DNA of 64,000 nucleotides, from positions 1,054,001 through 1,118,000 of the forward strand of contig NZ_CP145608.1 in NCBI RefSeq assembly GCF_036884295.1. The letters are read 5' to 3'. The translations under genes were made by a program, and so were the position numbers. The DNA comes from Brochothrix thermosphacta DSM 20171 = FSL F6-1036 (GTDB taxonomy: Bacteria > Bacillota > Bacilli > Lactobacillales > Listeriaceae). The notes beneath the pieces are model-generated. The model was given only the letters and a program-made list of their open reading frames with translations, was not told the DNA's origin and did no database searches. The stretch's first letter is position 1, and each line of letters opens with the position of its first letter. Of the stretch, positions 26,748 through 34,619 are shown piece after piece.

Positions 26748-26828
26748 AAATAAAAGTGGAATAAGTGAAAGAACGATAAGCTGCTGGCATTGTTGCGTGA
26801 GCAATTGAGTGCCATTTCATTTGTTTAT

Positions 26829-27117
26829 AACTTAAGAGTAACGTTCTACCTGCTTTATCTCAATTGGAATACCATAAAAAATAAGGCGCTTTAGGCTAGA
26901 AATTTTAATCGTCATAGACTGGTCACCGAAAGAAAGATAAGCTCGTTCTACTTTATCCCAATTGAAATACTAAAAATCTCACTCATTAGACTAATGAAAT
27001 TAAATTGTTATAGACTGGTCACCGAAAGAAAGGGAAACTCGTTTTACTTTCATCCAAATTGAAATGCTAAAAAAATCACTCATTAGACTAAAGAAATTAA
27101 ATTGTTATAGACTGGTC
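26829..27117. repeat. tandem repeat array A, about 96-base units
   Basis: Three copies end with TAGACTGGTC at 26915-26924, 27011-27020 and 27108-27117, i.e. 96 and 97 bases apart. Units 2 and 3 are most alike, sharing CACTCATTAGACTAA and AAATTAAATTGTTATAGACTGG. Unit 1 is diverged, and a further fragment (GAAAGAACGATAAGCT at 26767-26782) hints at an older unit. No gene is visible. Confidence 0.85.
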
Positions 27118-27118
27118 C

Positions 27119-27380
27119 ATGTCTATACTCCAATTTGATTTTCAGGTCTAGTGATTTTTTTATGTGTTTATGAAATTTTGATAAAGTAAGTTTAGGTTGC
27201 TAGAGGATGTCTATACTCCAATTTTATTTTCAGGTCCAGTGAGTTTTTTTATGTGCTTATGAAATTTTGGTAAAGTAAGTTTAGATTGCTAGAGGATGTC
27301 TATTTCTGATTTAAATTTCAGGTCTCGCCGTATTTTTTTACGTTTATGAAGTTTTGATAAAGTAAGCTTGGAGTTCTGGA
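27119..27380. repeat. tandem repeat array B, about 88-base units
   Basis: Three copies begin ATGTCTAT at 27119, 27207 and 27296, i.e. 88 and 89 bases apart. Each contains a TTTCAGGTC motif, a T-run, and GATAAAGTAAG or GGTAAAGTAAG followed by a T/G-rich end. Array B starts directly after array A, with AGACTGGTCC joining them. The following 27381-27600 holds nothing recognised apart from a TATAAT at 27546-27551 before the rhodanese gene. Confidence 0.85.
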
Positions 27381-27624
27381 TGCAGAAAGCAACATTAAAG
27401 ATATTAATATTTAGAGGTAACGAGTTTTAATCTTGTTTGTATTAGATGAGGTAGCATTAGAAAAAAGCATATATTCTGTTAGGTTGTGAGAACATTGTTT
27501 TGAAAACACTGAGCTTGTTTGTTATGAATTAAAAGTAGTGCTTGTTATAATAGTAAGTGGATGTAGGGTGAATAGGCTCAGCCTGTATTAGACCCATAGA
27601 CAAGTAGAAAAGGTGGAATAACTA

Positions 27625-27924
27625 ATGAAATCAGTAACAATGCCAGCATTTGAACAAGCATTCAAACAACAACCGCTTATGCTTCTTGATGTTCGAGAAA
27701 GCGATGAATTTAGTGATGGTCATATAGAAGGTGCTATATCAGTGCCACTATCAATTTTAAGTGAAGAATTAGCACGTTTAGATAAAAAAGAGTCTTATCA
27801 TGTTATCTGTTTAGCAGGAGGCCGTTCAGCTCGAGCGTGTGAACTTTTAACGGACGAGGGGTATGATGTGACAAATGTAATGGGCGGCATGTCAGCATGG
27901 CCTGGAGACGTTGTTGAAGGTTAA
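27625..27924 (+). CDS. single-domain rhodanese-like protein
   Basis: A 99-residue cytoplasmic rhodanese. LLDVRESDEFSDGHIEGAIS near residue 20 is the CH2A-type motif, and the active-site loop is VICLAGGRSARA, with the catalytic Cys near residue 63. Such proteins (PspE/YtwF type) carry sulfane sulfur on that cysteine. ATG 27625 follows AAAAGGTGGAAT. It is monocistronic, ending at a bidirectional terminator shared with the convergent DsbA-like gene. A thiol or persulfide link to that neighbour is possible but not shown. Confidence 0.92.
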   Translation: MKSVTMPAFEQAFKQQPLMLLDVRESDEFSDGHIEGAISVPLSILSEELARLDKKESYHVICLAGGRSARACELLTDEGYDVTNVMGGMSAWPGDVVEG

Positions 27925-27942
27925 TCAAGCAGATAGTGATAA

Positions 27943-27987
27943 TAAAAAAAGAAGACTTTCCTTTAATGAGGAAGTCTTCTTTTTTTG
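27943..27987. terminator. bidirectional terminator between rhodanese and DsbA-like genes
   Basis: AAAGAAGACTTTC pairs with GAAGTCTTCTTT with A- and T-runs on either side. The minus-strand gene's frame-corrected stop (27988-27990) falls just outside it, while the frame as read runs 25 bases into it. Confidence 0.85.
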
Positions 27988-28679
27988 TTAGATATTACAA
28001 GAACCATCTGCACAATCAGCTGCATCAGGAATAAGTTTTTCGGGTTGAGCAATTTTTTTTTTTCTTTGATTTGTTGAATCACTGCTTTAAATTGAGCAGT
28101 CGGTTGAGCGCCAGAAACAGCGTACTTACCGTCGAATAAGAAGAAAGGAACACCTGAAATACCTAAATCACGTGCACGTTGTTGATCATCACGAACACCT
28201 TTTGTGTATGCATCTGAACGTAAGACTGCTTCTGCTTTTTCAGAATCAAGTCCTGCTGCATCCGCAAGTTCTAATAAAGTACTGTTGTCATTAAGATAAG
28301 CACCTTTTGTGAAATAAGCATCAAGTCCTTTTTCAGTCAACTCGGCTTCTTTGCCTTCTTCACGAGCGTAATGACTTAAACGATGCATTTTTAAAGTGTT
28401 TGTAGGTTTGATATGATCGAAATCATAATCCAAACCAGCTTGTTTTGCCATATTAATAACATTTGCGTTCATGGCATCAGCTTCTTCAACAGAAACATTA
28501 TATTTTTCAGATAACATTTCGCGTAAGGGTGCTAATTTTTCAGCAGGTGCAGTAGGATCAAGTTCAAAACTACGATAAGAAACTTCAATGTTCTCATCAC
28601 CATCCACAGCGGCCTCAAAGTTACGTTTACCTATATAACAAAATGGGCAGGCATAATCAGACCAAATTTCAACTTTCAT
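27963..28679 (-). CDS. DsbA/FrnE-like thiol oxidoreductase, C-terminal frameshift
   Basis: A 238-residue reading with a thioredoxin-fold DsbA domain of the FrnE group. The active site is SDYACPFCYIG (Cys11/Cys14), and the cis-Pro loop is GISGVPFFLFDG. It starts at ATG 28679 after a GGAGCG site and has no signal peptide, so it is cytoplasmic. After IQQIKEKKK the frame is disturbed at an A11 run (T11 on the plus strand, 28053-28063). One A more would give IAQPEKLIPDAADCADGSCN and a stop at 27988-27990, just before the terminator. That Cys-containing tail looks like the native family end. The lesion may be an error, slippage or a real mutation. Confidence 0.87.
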   Translation of the reverse strand: MKVEIWSDYACPFCYIGKRNFEAAVDGDENIEVSYRSFELDPTAPAEKLAPLREMLSEKYNVSVEEADAMNANVINMAKQAGLDYDFDHIKPTNTLKMHRLSHYAREEGKEAELTEKGLDAYFTKGAYLNDNSTLLELADAAGLDSEKAEAVLRSDAYTKGVRDDQQRARDLGISGVPFFLFDGKYAVSGAQPTAQFKAVIQQIKEKKKLLNPKNLFLMQLIVQMVLVISNKKRRLPH

Positions 28680-28860
28680 AAAAACGCTCCTTTAATAATT
28701 AGTAGTCACTTCTAAAAAGTAAGTGTATAACTCTAGTTTAGCTAAATTAACAGGAAAAGCAATTATGTTGCTCAAAAGAGGGTAAAACTAAGTAATTGTG
28801 AATATTTCGTGTGTTTATTCTTCGAAAAGAAATTAATTTCAAAATTATAAGCGGAAAAGG

Positions 28861-28904
28861 TTTACAAATAGTGTAATTCGTTTTATTATATTGGTATAGA
28901 CCTT
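28861..28904 (+). promoter_or_regulatory. nagAB promoter with NagR/YvoA-type operator
   Basis: TTTACA (28861-28866), 17 bases, TATTAT (28884-28889) form the promoter. ATTGGTATAGACC at 28890-28902 directly follows and matches the dre operator of NagR/YvoA (ATTGGTATAGACAACT-like) over its first part, so amino-sugar-responsive repression is expected. Confidence 0.7.
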
Positions 28905-28928
28905 TTATTCTGAATGGAGGAGAAGTAG

Positions 28929-30074
28929 ATGTTAAAAGTAATGAAAGACGTAACTATTTATACACATGATGGTGTTATTGAAAACGGATACATTCGCTTC
29001 GATGAAAAAATAAAAAAAATAGGCATTATGGATGAGTACGTGGCTGTAGCCGGTGAAGAAATCATTAACGCGCCAAAAGGTAGTCGATTGATTCCAGGGT
29101 TCATCGATGTGCACACTCATGGTGGTTATTCATTTGATGTAATGGATGCTGATCCTGAAAAATTAGAAATTCAAATTAATTCAATGTTACAAGAAGGGAT
29201 TACATCAATTTTCCCAACGACAATGACACAAGCACCAGAAGCAATTGAAAAAGCTTTAGCAAATATTGCGGAGTCTGCAACGCGTATTCCACAAATTCAA
29301 GGGATTCATCTTGAAGGCCCTTATGTATCAGTATTACATAAAGGTGCTCAACCAGAAGAATATATTAAAGCGCCTGATTTAGAAGAGTTTAAACGCTGGA
29401 ACGCAGCAGCAAACAATTTAATTCGTTTGGTAACATATGCACCAGAAAATGAAAACACACGTATTTTTGAAGATTACCTTGTTGAACATCATATTATTCC
29501 GTCAATGGGACATACTGATGCGACTCGTGCACAGCTTGCGCAAAGTAAAGTCAGTCACGCAACGCACTTATTTAATGCCTCACGTGGACTTCACCACCGT
29601 GAAGCTGGGACAGTAGGACATGCGTTATTAGAACGTAATATTATGGCCGAGTTGATTGTTGATGGTATTCACGTGACACCTGATATGGTGAAGTTAGCCT
29701 ATCAAATGAAAGGTGTTGACCACATTACGGTTATTACCGATTCAATGCGAGCAAAAGGTTTAGAAGAGGGTGTATCTGAACTGGGTGGTCAAACTGTTTA
29801 TGTTAAAGATAAACAGGCACGTCTTAAAGACGGCACATTAGCAGGTAGTGTTTTAACAATGGATGATGCATTCCGCAATATGATGTTATTTACAGGTTGT
29901 TCAATTGCAGACGCGATCCAAATGACATCATACAATCCAGCAAAAGAATTTAATTTAGCACATAAAGGCGATATTGTTGAAGGCAAAGATGCGGATTTCG
30001 TACTTTTAAATACGGAAATGCAAGTTTCTGAAACTTATTCAATTGGACGCCGTTATCAATGGGAGGAAAAATAA
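28929..30074 (+). CDS. nagA: N-acetylglucosamine-6-phosphate deacetylase
   Basis: A 381-residue amidohydrolase that removes acetate from GlcNAc-6-phosphate. The motifs are IPGFIDVHTHGGYSFD near residue 58, HLEGPYVS near 128, GHTDATRA near 196, THLFNASRGLHHREAG near 216 and VITDSMRAKG near 275, which contains the catalytic Asp. ATG 28929 follows AATGGAGGAGAAG. nagB begins immediately after the stop codon. Upstream lies a NagR-type operator. Product glucosamine-6-phosphate passes to NagB and then to glycolysis or back to wall synthesis. Confidence 0.97.
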   Translation: MLKVMKDVTIYTHDGVIENGYIRFDEKIKKIGIMDEYVAVAGEEIINAPKGSRLIPGFIDVHTHGGYSFDVMDADPEKLEIQINSMLQEGITSIFPTTMTQAPEAIEKALANIAESATRIPQIQGIHLEGPYVSVLHKGAQPEEYIKAPDLEEFKRWNAAANNLIRLVTYAPENENTRIFEDYLVEHHIIPSMGHTDATRAQLAQSKVSHATHLFNASRGLHHREAGTVGHALLERNIMAELIVDGIHVTPDMVKLAYQMKGVDHITVITDSMRAKGLEEGVSELGGQTVYVKDKQARLKDGTLAGSVLTMDDAFRNMMLFTGCSIADAIQMTSYNPAKEFNLAHKGDIVEGKDADFVLLNTEMQVSETYSIGRRYQWEEK

Positions 30075-30785
30075 ATGAAAATTTTTGTAAGTAAAACAAA
30101 AGCAGAAGCATCAAAAGAAGCGTACGAGGTATTTGCTAACGATATTAGTAAAGGTGACATTAAAACAATTGGTTTAGCAACAGGTTCAACACCGTTAGAT
30201 TTTTACAAATATGCACGTGAAGCACAACCAAATTGTGAAAATATCACAACAGTTAACTTAGATGAATATGTTGGTTTAGCGCCAGACCATGATCAAAGTT
30301 ACAATTACTTCATGCATGAAAATCTTTTTGATTCAGTTAAATTTGAAAAACATTATTTACCAAATGGTTTAGCTGAAGATTCTGAAGCTGAATGTGCACG
30401 TTATGATAAAGTATTAGATGAAAACCCACTTGATTGGCAATTATTAGGTATCGGTGGAAACGGTCATATTGGTTTTAACGAACCAGGAGCTTCTTTTGAA
30501 GGAACAACACAACGTGTTAAATTAACAGAAGCAACATTAGAAGCAAATGCTCGCTTTTTCGATTCAATCGATGAAGTGCCAACAGAAGCTTACTCAATGG
30601 GAATTGGTTCAATTTTGAAAAGTAAGAAAATTGTTTTATTAGCTTTTGGTGAAGAAAAAGCAGCAGCAATTAAAGCGATGATTGAAGGACCAGTAACGAA
30701 TGAAGTGCCTGCAACAGCATTGCAAAGCCACGATAACGTTATGGTGTTCTTAGACGAAGCAGCTGCAAGTTTGTTGTCGAAGTAA
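30075..30785 (+). CDS. nagB: glucosamine-6-phosphate deaminase
   Basis: A 236-residue NagB of the short Gram-positive type. It converts glucosamine-6-phosphate to fructose-6-phosphate and ammonia. Visible motifs are GLATGSTPLDFYK near residue 36, NLDEYVGLAPDHDQSY near 65 and LGIGGNGHIGFNEPG near 127. The ATG directly follows the nagA stop, with GGGAGGAAAA inside the nagA end serving as binding site. A short hairpin with a T-run follows at 30807-30842. Confidence 0.97.
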   Translation: MKIFVSKTKAEASKEAYEVFANDISKGDIKTIGLATGSTPLDFYKYAREAQPNCENITTVNLDEYVGLAPDHDQSYNYFMHENLFDSVKFEKHYLPNGLAEDSEAECARYDKVLDENPLDWQLLGIGGNGHIGFNEPGASFEGTTQRVKLTEATLEANARFFDSIDEVPTEAYSMGIGSILKSKKIVLLAFGEEKAAAIKAMIEGPVTNEVPATALQSHDNVMVFLDEAAASLLSK

Positions 30786-30806
30786 TACATACTAAATAAT
30801 AATAAG

Positions 30807-30842
30807 TGACATCCTGATAAATTTTATTGGGGTGTTTTTTTT
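30807..30842 (+). terminator. terminator of nagAB
   Basis: ACATCCTGATAAA pairs, with several G-U pairs, to TTTATTGGGGTGT, followed by eight T. Confidence 0.7.
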
Positions 30843-30960
30843 GTTCAATTAAAGTGCTTTAAATTAGTTTTTTTCAAAGCGCGAATCATTGAAAGGGTAA
30901 AAGTAAATATGCTAGTATAGAAAAGAAATAACAATTGTAACTGAAAAAGGGGGCTAGCAG

Positions 30961-31371
30961 ATGAGAGTGCTTTATGATACACCAACGGCAACAGAGTTTG
31001 TTGGTTTAAGGGTAGCGGCAGGTTTATCACCACGTAAAATAGAACATGCTGAAATAGGGCTAGCAAATAGTATTTTCACGGCAACGATTCGTTCGGATGA
31101 CAATGAATTGATTGCAATGGGGCGTATTATCGGTGACGGCGGTTGTAATTTCCAAGTGGTGGATATTGCAGTGCGACCAGATCATCAAGGTAAAGGACTA
31201 GGAAAGAAAATTATGGAACATATTACTACATATATTGAGACGGCAATATTTGAAGACAGTTATGTGAGTTTGATTGCCGATGGCGAAGCGCATAAATTGT
31301 ATGCGCAGTATCGTTTTGAACCGGTTGGTCCAAGTGGCCGTGGAATGTATTATGAACGTCAAAAAAAGTAG
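30961..31371 (+). CDS. GNAT-family N-acetyltransferase
   Basis: A 136-residue acyltransferase. Acetyl-CoA is bound by the stretch VDIAVRPDHQGKGLGKKIME near residue 62-81, with Q/R-x-x-G-x-G/A visible as HQGKGLG. The C-terminal YAQYRFEPVGPSGRGMYYE is typical of the small GNATs annotated as aminoglycoside or amine acetyltransferase-like. ATG 30961 follows AAAGGGGG. The acceptor substrate is unknown. It sits downstream of nagAB but after a terminator, with its own upstream spacer. Confidence 0.85.
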   Translation: MRVLYDTPTATEFVGLRVAAGLSPRKIEHAEIGLANSIFTATIRSDDNELIAMGRIIGDGGCNFQVVDIAVRPDHQGKGLGKKIMEHITTYIETAIFEDSYVSLIADGEAHKLYAQYRFEPVGPSGRGMYYERQKK

Positions 31372-31407
31372 ATGATGGATGTTTCATCGTCTTTTTTTAT
31401 GCAAAAA

Positions 31408-31654
31408 AAGAAACTAGAAATTATTCTAGTTTCAAATTGTAGACAAAGTCTCGAAAAACTACTTTTTTATTTTAAGCTGATTTAAAGAACTTTGACTACG
31501 ATATGAGCAGGCTGATTAGAAATGCTGTTATCGTAGGAACGACGAGTGAATGATGGTGCGCGTACTAATTGCACATAATCCAGATTGAGTAAGGAGTGAC
31601 GACCTGGAATAGCGTTTATCTTCAGCCTCAAGCTCTAATAATTTCTAGTTTCTT
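31408..31654. mobile_element. 247-base inverted-repeat element, MITE-like
   Basis: Perfect 18-base inverted repeats (AAGAAACTAGAAATTATT at 31408-31425 and its complement at 31637-31654) flank a segment without any gene. Inside are further palindromes: AAACTAGAA-ATTA-TTCTAGTTT, and GTAGACAAAGTC against GAACTTTGACTAC. CTGTTATCGTAG at 31525-31536 also occurs in the repeat region at 25662-25673. The right end overlaps another perfect 14-base inverted repeat (31630-31643 with 31659-31672) crossing the tautomerase stop codon. No transposase or clear target duplication is seen. Confidence 0.5.
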
Positions 31655-31662
31655 ATCAATTA

Positions 31663-32052
31663 TTAGAGCTTTCCAGTAATAAATTGTGCTTCTCCATGGC
31701 CGAAACTCCAATCGACGTCGGTGTTTTCAACCATTGAGAACATCACATCGTCTTTTGAAATACCGCATTCTGCTTCTAGTCTTTCAGTAACTAATTGATA
31801 AAGTTTTTGTTTCTTTTCGGGTGTGCGTTTATTGCTAATAATCGTTATTAAAACAAAGTTTTTTGAACGTGTGAAGCCTAAACCTGTGTCATGAATAACC
31901 ATTTCAGCAGGTTTATGTTGGTTAACAACTTGGTAACGATCTAGCTCAGGTACTTCAAGTGCTTCAACCATCGCTACATGAGTGACATCTAACAGCTGAC
32001 GGAGTTGTTCGTCAGTACGACCTTCTAATACATCAAATTTAAATAATGGCAT
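31663..32052 (-). CDS. tautomerase family protein
   Basis: A 129-residue protein of the 4-oxalocrotonate tautomerase/MIF superfamily, with the catalytic N-terminal proline in place (MPLFKFDVLEGR). The start at 32052 is chosen because the Pro must follow the initiator Met and AGGAGG lies 7 bases upstream. The longer open frame to 32181 lies inside iolR. It begins two bases after the iolR stop, so both are one operon. Length suits the longer YusQ/YrdN-type tautomerases. A link to inositol intermediates that enolise, such as inosose or diketo acids, is tempting but unproven. Confidence 0.88.
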   Translation of the reverse strand: MPLFKFDVLEGRTDEQLRQLLDVTHVAMVEALEVPELDRYQVVNQHKPAEMVIHDTGLGFTRSKNFVLITIISNKRTPEKKQKLYQLVTERLEAECGISKDDVMFSMVENTDVDWSFGHGEAQFITGKL

Positions 32053-32053
32053 G

Positions 32054-32833
32054 TTATATCCTCCTGGTTTCAGTAATATTTGTATCGATAACATCGATAT
32101 GATGGGTGTGACAGAATTGTTGGTATTCCGCAGTAAGTCTTTGATCAGTAATAATACCATCGATTTGTTCAAGAGCGGCATAAGTTAAGAGTGTAGATTT
32201 ATCAAATTTTGAATGATCTACTAATAAGTATATGTTCGTTGCTCGGGCAACGACATTGCGTTTAATGTCATATTCCATTAAATCGGAATTAGTTAAGCCG
32301 TTCTCGATTGAAACAGCACTTGCAGCCATAAACGCTTTTGAAATATTATATTTGCCGATGATACTTTCGATGTTTAGCCCCACAAATGAGCGTGTTTCGG
32401 GTTTATATGTGTTGCCGACTAACAGTAAGCGGATGTTTTCAAAAGCCGATGCTGAATTGATAATATCTAAACTGTTTGTCAAAATGGTGATATTGATATT
32501 TGGTGGCAATTGATCAATGATACCAACGGTAGTCGTGCCGGAATCGATGAAGATAAAATCATCATCTTCTATTAAAGTGGCTGCTGCTGCTGCGATATGA
32601 TGTTTTGTTGTCTGGTTTGTAATGTGGCGATGTTCAAATGCAACGAGCTCGCTATTAACTAATGATTTAACACCGCCATATACTTTTTCAACCTTACCAT
32701 TTTCGATAATGAGATTAATATCTCTTCGAATCGTATTTTTAGAGACATCAAAATGTTCACAGAGTTCATCGAGCGAAACAGAACCTTTTAACTCGATGTA
32801 ATTTTCGATTTCTATTAATCGCTTGGCCTTCAT
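32054..32833 (-). CDS. iolR: DeoR-family repressor of inositol catabolism
   Basis: A 259-residue DeoR/GlpR-type regulator. The helix-turn-helix VSLDELCEHFDVSKNTIRRD lies near residues 19-38, followed by the sugar-phosphate-sensing domain with FIFIDSGTTTVGI near residue 93. In Bacillus the inducer of IolR is 2-deoxy-5-keto-gluconate-6-phosphate, the product of IolC. It is divergent from iolA, and candidate operators lie between the two. A tautomerase gene follows directly. The ATG at 32833 has an AGGAGG-type site. Confidence 0.92.
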   Translation of the reverse strand: MKAKRLIEIENYIELKGSVSLDELCEHFDVSKNTIRRDINLIIENGKVEKVYGGVKSLVNSELVAFEHRHITNQTTKHHIAAAAATLIEDDDFIFIDSGTTTVGIIDQLPPNINITILTNSLDIINSASAFENIRLLLVGNTYKPETRSFVGLNIESIIGKYNISKAFMAASAVSIENGLTNSDLMEYDIKRNVVARATNIYLLVDHSKFDKSTLLTYAALEQIDGIITDQRLTAEYQQFCHTHHIDVIDTNITETRRI

Positions 32834-32990
32834 TTGCTATCCTCCTTAGTGATTCGCTAATTGAAGTGACACATCTTCTTATAAAAGATAACATATACTC
32901 AAAAGTTAATCAATATTTAACTTTAATATAGGCATAAAAGTCTTTTTTTATCAATTTTTAGAAATTTTTTGTAATATTTAAGGACAAGTG

Positions 32991-33019
32991 TTGACAATTG
33001 TTGCTAAAAAATGTACGAT
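32991..33019 (+). promoter_or_regulatory. iol operon promoter
   Basis: TTGACA (32991-32996), a 17-base spacer and TACGAT (33014-33019) lie 125 bases before iolA, leaving a long leader that holds the repressor and CcpA sites. Confidence 0.7.
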
Positions 33020-33036
33020 GTAATCGAAAGGTAACC

Positions 33037-33081
33037 AAAACATTACCAAAAACAAGAAGGTAGATGATCAGGTAATGTTTA
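33037..33081. promoter_or_regulatory. candidate IolR operator pair
   Basis: AAAACATTACC (33037-33047) and its inverted partner GGTAATGTTTA (33071-33081) lie just downstream of the promoter, with a further GGTAACC at 33030-33036. Position and symmetry suit a repressor road-block or looped operator. That IolR binds here is inference. Confidence 0.5.
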
Positions 33082-33098
33082 TCTATTTTCTTCTATAG

Positions 33099-33112
33099 TG
33101 TAAGCGTTAACA
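33099..33112. promoter_or_regulatory. consensus cre box of the iol operon
   Basis: TGTAAGCGTTAACA fits the CcpA consensus completely and lies between promoter and iolA, so glucose repression by road-block is expected. Confidence 0.8.
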
Positions 33113-33143
33113 AATAATTAAACAATCTGAGGAGGAAAAAAAC

Positions 33144-34604
33144 ATGGTACAGATTCAAGAGTTGAAAAATTTTATTGGTGGTAAATGGGTAGCTAGTGAA
33201 ACAGATAAATTCGAAGAGGTAACTAACCCAGCTACGAAAGAAGTGATTGCACGTGTTCCTTTATCCACAAAAGCTGATGTTGATCATGCAGTTGAGGTTG
33301 CGCAAGCAGCATTTGAAAAGTGGAAGAACGTGGCCGTTCCAAAACGTGCACGTATTCTTTTTAAATATCAAAACCTTGTAGTTGAGCATAAAGAAGAGTT
33401 GGCAAAAATCATCACTGTCGAAAATGGTAAAAATTTATCGGAAGCGCTTGGCGAAGTTCAACGTGGTATCGAAAATATTGAATTTGCAGCAGGTGCGCCT
33501 TCACTATACATGGGCGATTCGTTGGCGTCGATTGCAACGGATGTTGAAGCAACAAACTACCGTTATCCAATTGGCGTTGTTGCAGGCATAACGCCTTTCA
33601 ACTTCCCGATGATGGTGCCGTGTTGGATGTTCCCGATGGCTGTTGTTCTTGGAAATTCATTTGTATTAAAGCCGTCAGAAAAAACACCATTGCTTACAGC
33701 GCGACTAATTGAACTGTTCCAACAAGCTGGTTTGCCAGATGGCGTGCTTAATATGGTTTATGGTGCTCATGACGTGGTTAATCGTTTAGGCGATCATCCA
33801 GATGTAAAAGCATTATCATTTGTTGGTTCGAAACCAGTAGGAGAATATGTTTATAAACTAGGTAGTGAAAATTTAAAACGTGTTCAAGCGTTGACAGGTG
33901 CTAAAAACCATACCATTGTTTTAAAAGATGCAGATTTACCTGAATCGGTTAAAAACATCGTTTCGGCAGCATTTGGATCGGCAGGCGAGCGCTGCATGGC
34001 TTGTGCGGTAGTCGCTGTAGAAGAAGAAGTAGCAGACGCTTTCATCGCTGAACTGAAAAAACAAACAGCTGAAGTAACAATTGGTAATGGTTTAGAAGAT
34101 GGCATTTTCTTAGGTCCTGTGATTAGTGATGAAAGTAAAGTACGTACAGAAAAATATATTGAAATTGGTTTGAATGAAGGTGCTGAACTTATTCGTGATG
34201 GACGTGGCGAAGGGAGTGGCGATGGTTACTTTGTTGGACCAACGATTTTTGATAAAGTGACGCCTGAAATGACAATTTGGAAAGATGAAATTTTTGCACC
34301 CGTTTTATCAATTGTTCGCGTAAAAGATTTGAAAGAAGGCATTGCAATTGCAAATGAATCAGAGTTTGCGAATGGCGCGTGCTTATTTACCAACAACGCT
34401 TCAGCAGTGCGTTACTTCCGTGAGAACATCGATGCAGGTATGTTAGGGATCAACTTAGGTGTTCCAGCACCGATGGCTTTCTTCCCATTCTCTGGATGGA
34501 AATCATCGTTCTTTGGTACGTTGCATGCGAATGGAAAAGATAGCATTGATTTTTACACTCGCAAAAAAGTTGTCACAGCACGTTACCCTAAATCATATAT
34601 TTAA
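33144..34604 (+). CDS. iolA: methylmalonate/malonate semialdehyde dehydrogenase (acylating)
   Basis: A 486-residue aldehyde dehydrogenase with the catalytic cysteine in [14 protein letters not shown] near residue 285, and the IolA/MmsA hallmark [17 protein letters not shown] near residue 150. It converts malonate semialdehyde from IolJ to acetyl-CoA and CO2. ATG 33144 follows GAGGAGGAAAAAA, and it is the first gene of the operon as in Listeria and Bacillus. The rest of the iol genes follow with 10-65-base gaps. Confidence 0.96.
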   Translation: MVQIQELKNFIGGKWVASETDKFEEVTNPATKEVIARVPLSTKADVDHAVEVAQAAFEKWKNVAVPKRARILFKYQNLVVEHKEELAKIITVENGKNLSEALGEVQRGIENIEFAAGAPSLYMGDSLASIATDVEATNYRYPIGVVAGITPFNFPMMVPCWMFPMAVVLGNSFVLKPSEKTPLLTARLIELFQQAGLPDGVLNMVYGAHDVVNRLGDHPDVKALSFVGSKPVGEYVYKLGSENLKRVQALTGAKNHTIVLKDADLPESVKNIVSAAFGSAGERCMACAVVAVEEEVADAFIAELKKQTAEVTIGNGLEDGIFLGPVISDESKVRTEKYIEIGLNEGAELIRDGRGEGSGDGYFVGPTIFDKVTPEMTIWKDEIFAPVLSIVRVKDLKEGIAIANESEFANGACLFTNNASAVRYFRENIDAGMLGINLGVPAPMAFFPFSGWKSSFFGTLHANGKDSIDFYTRKKVVTARYPKSYI

Positions 34605-34619
34605 AGAGGAGTGAACCAG

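Noticed and set aside
26829-27380. CRISPR array
   Set aside because: Repeat units are 88-97 bases with degenerate similarity across the unit, without short constant repeats and unique spacers, and no cas genes are near.
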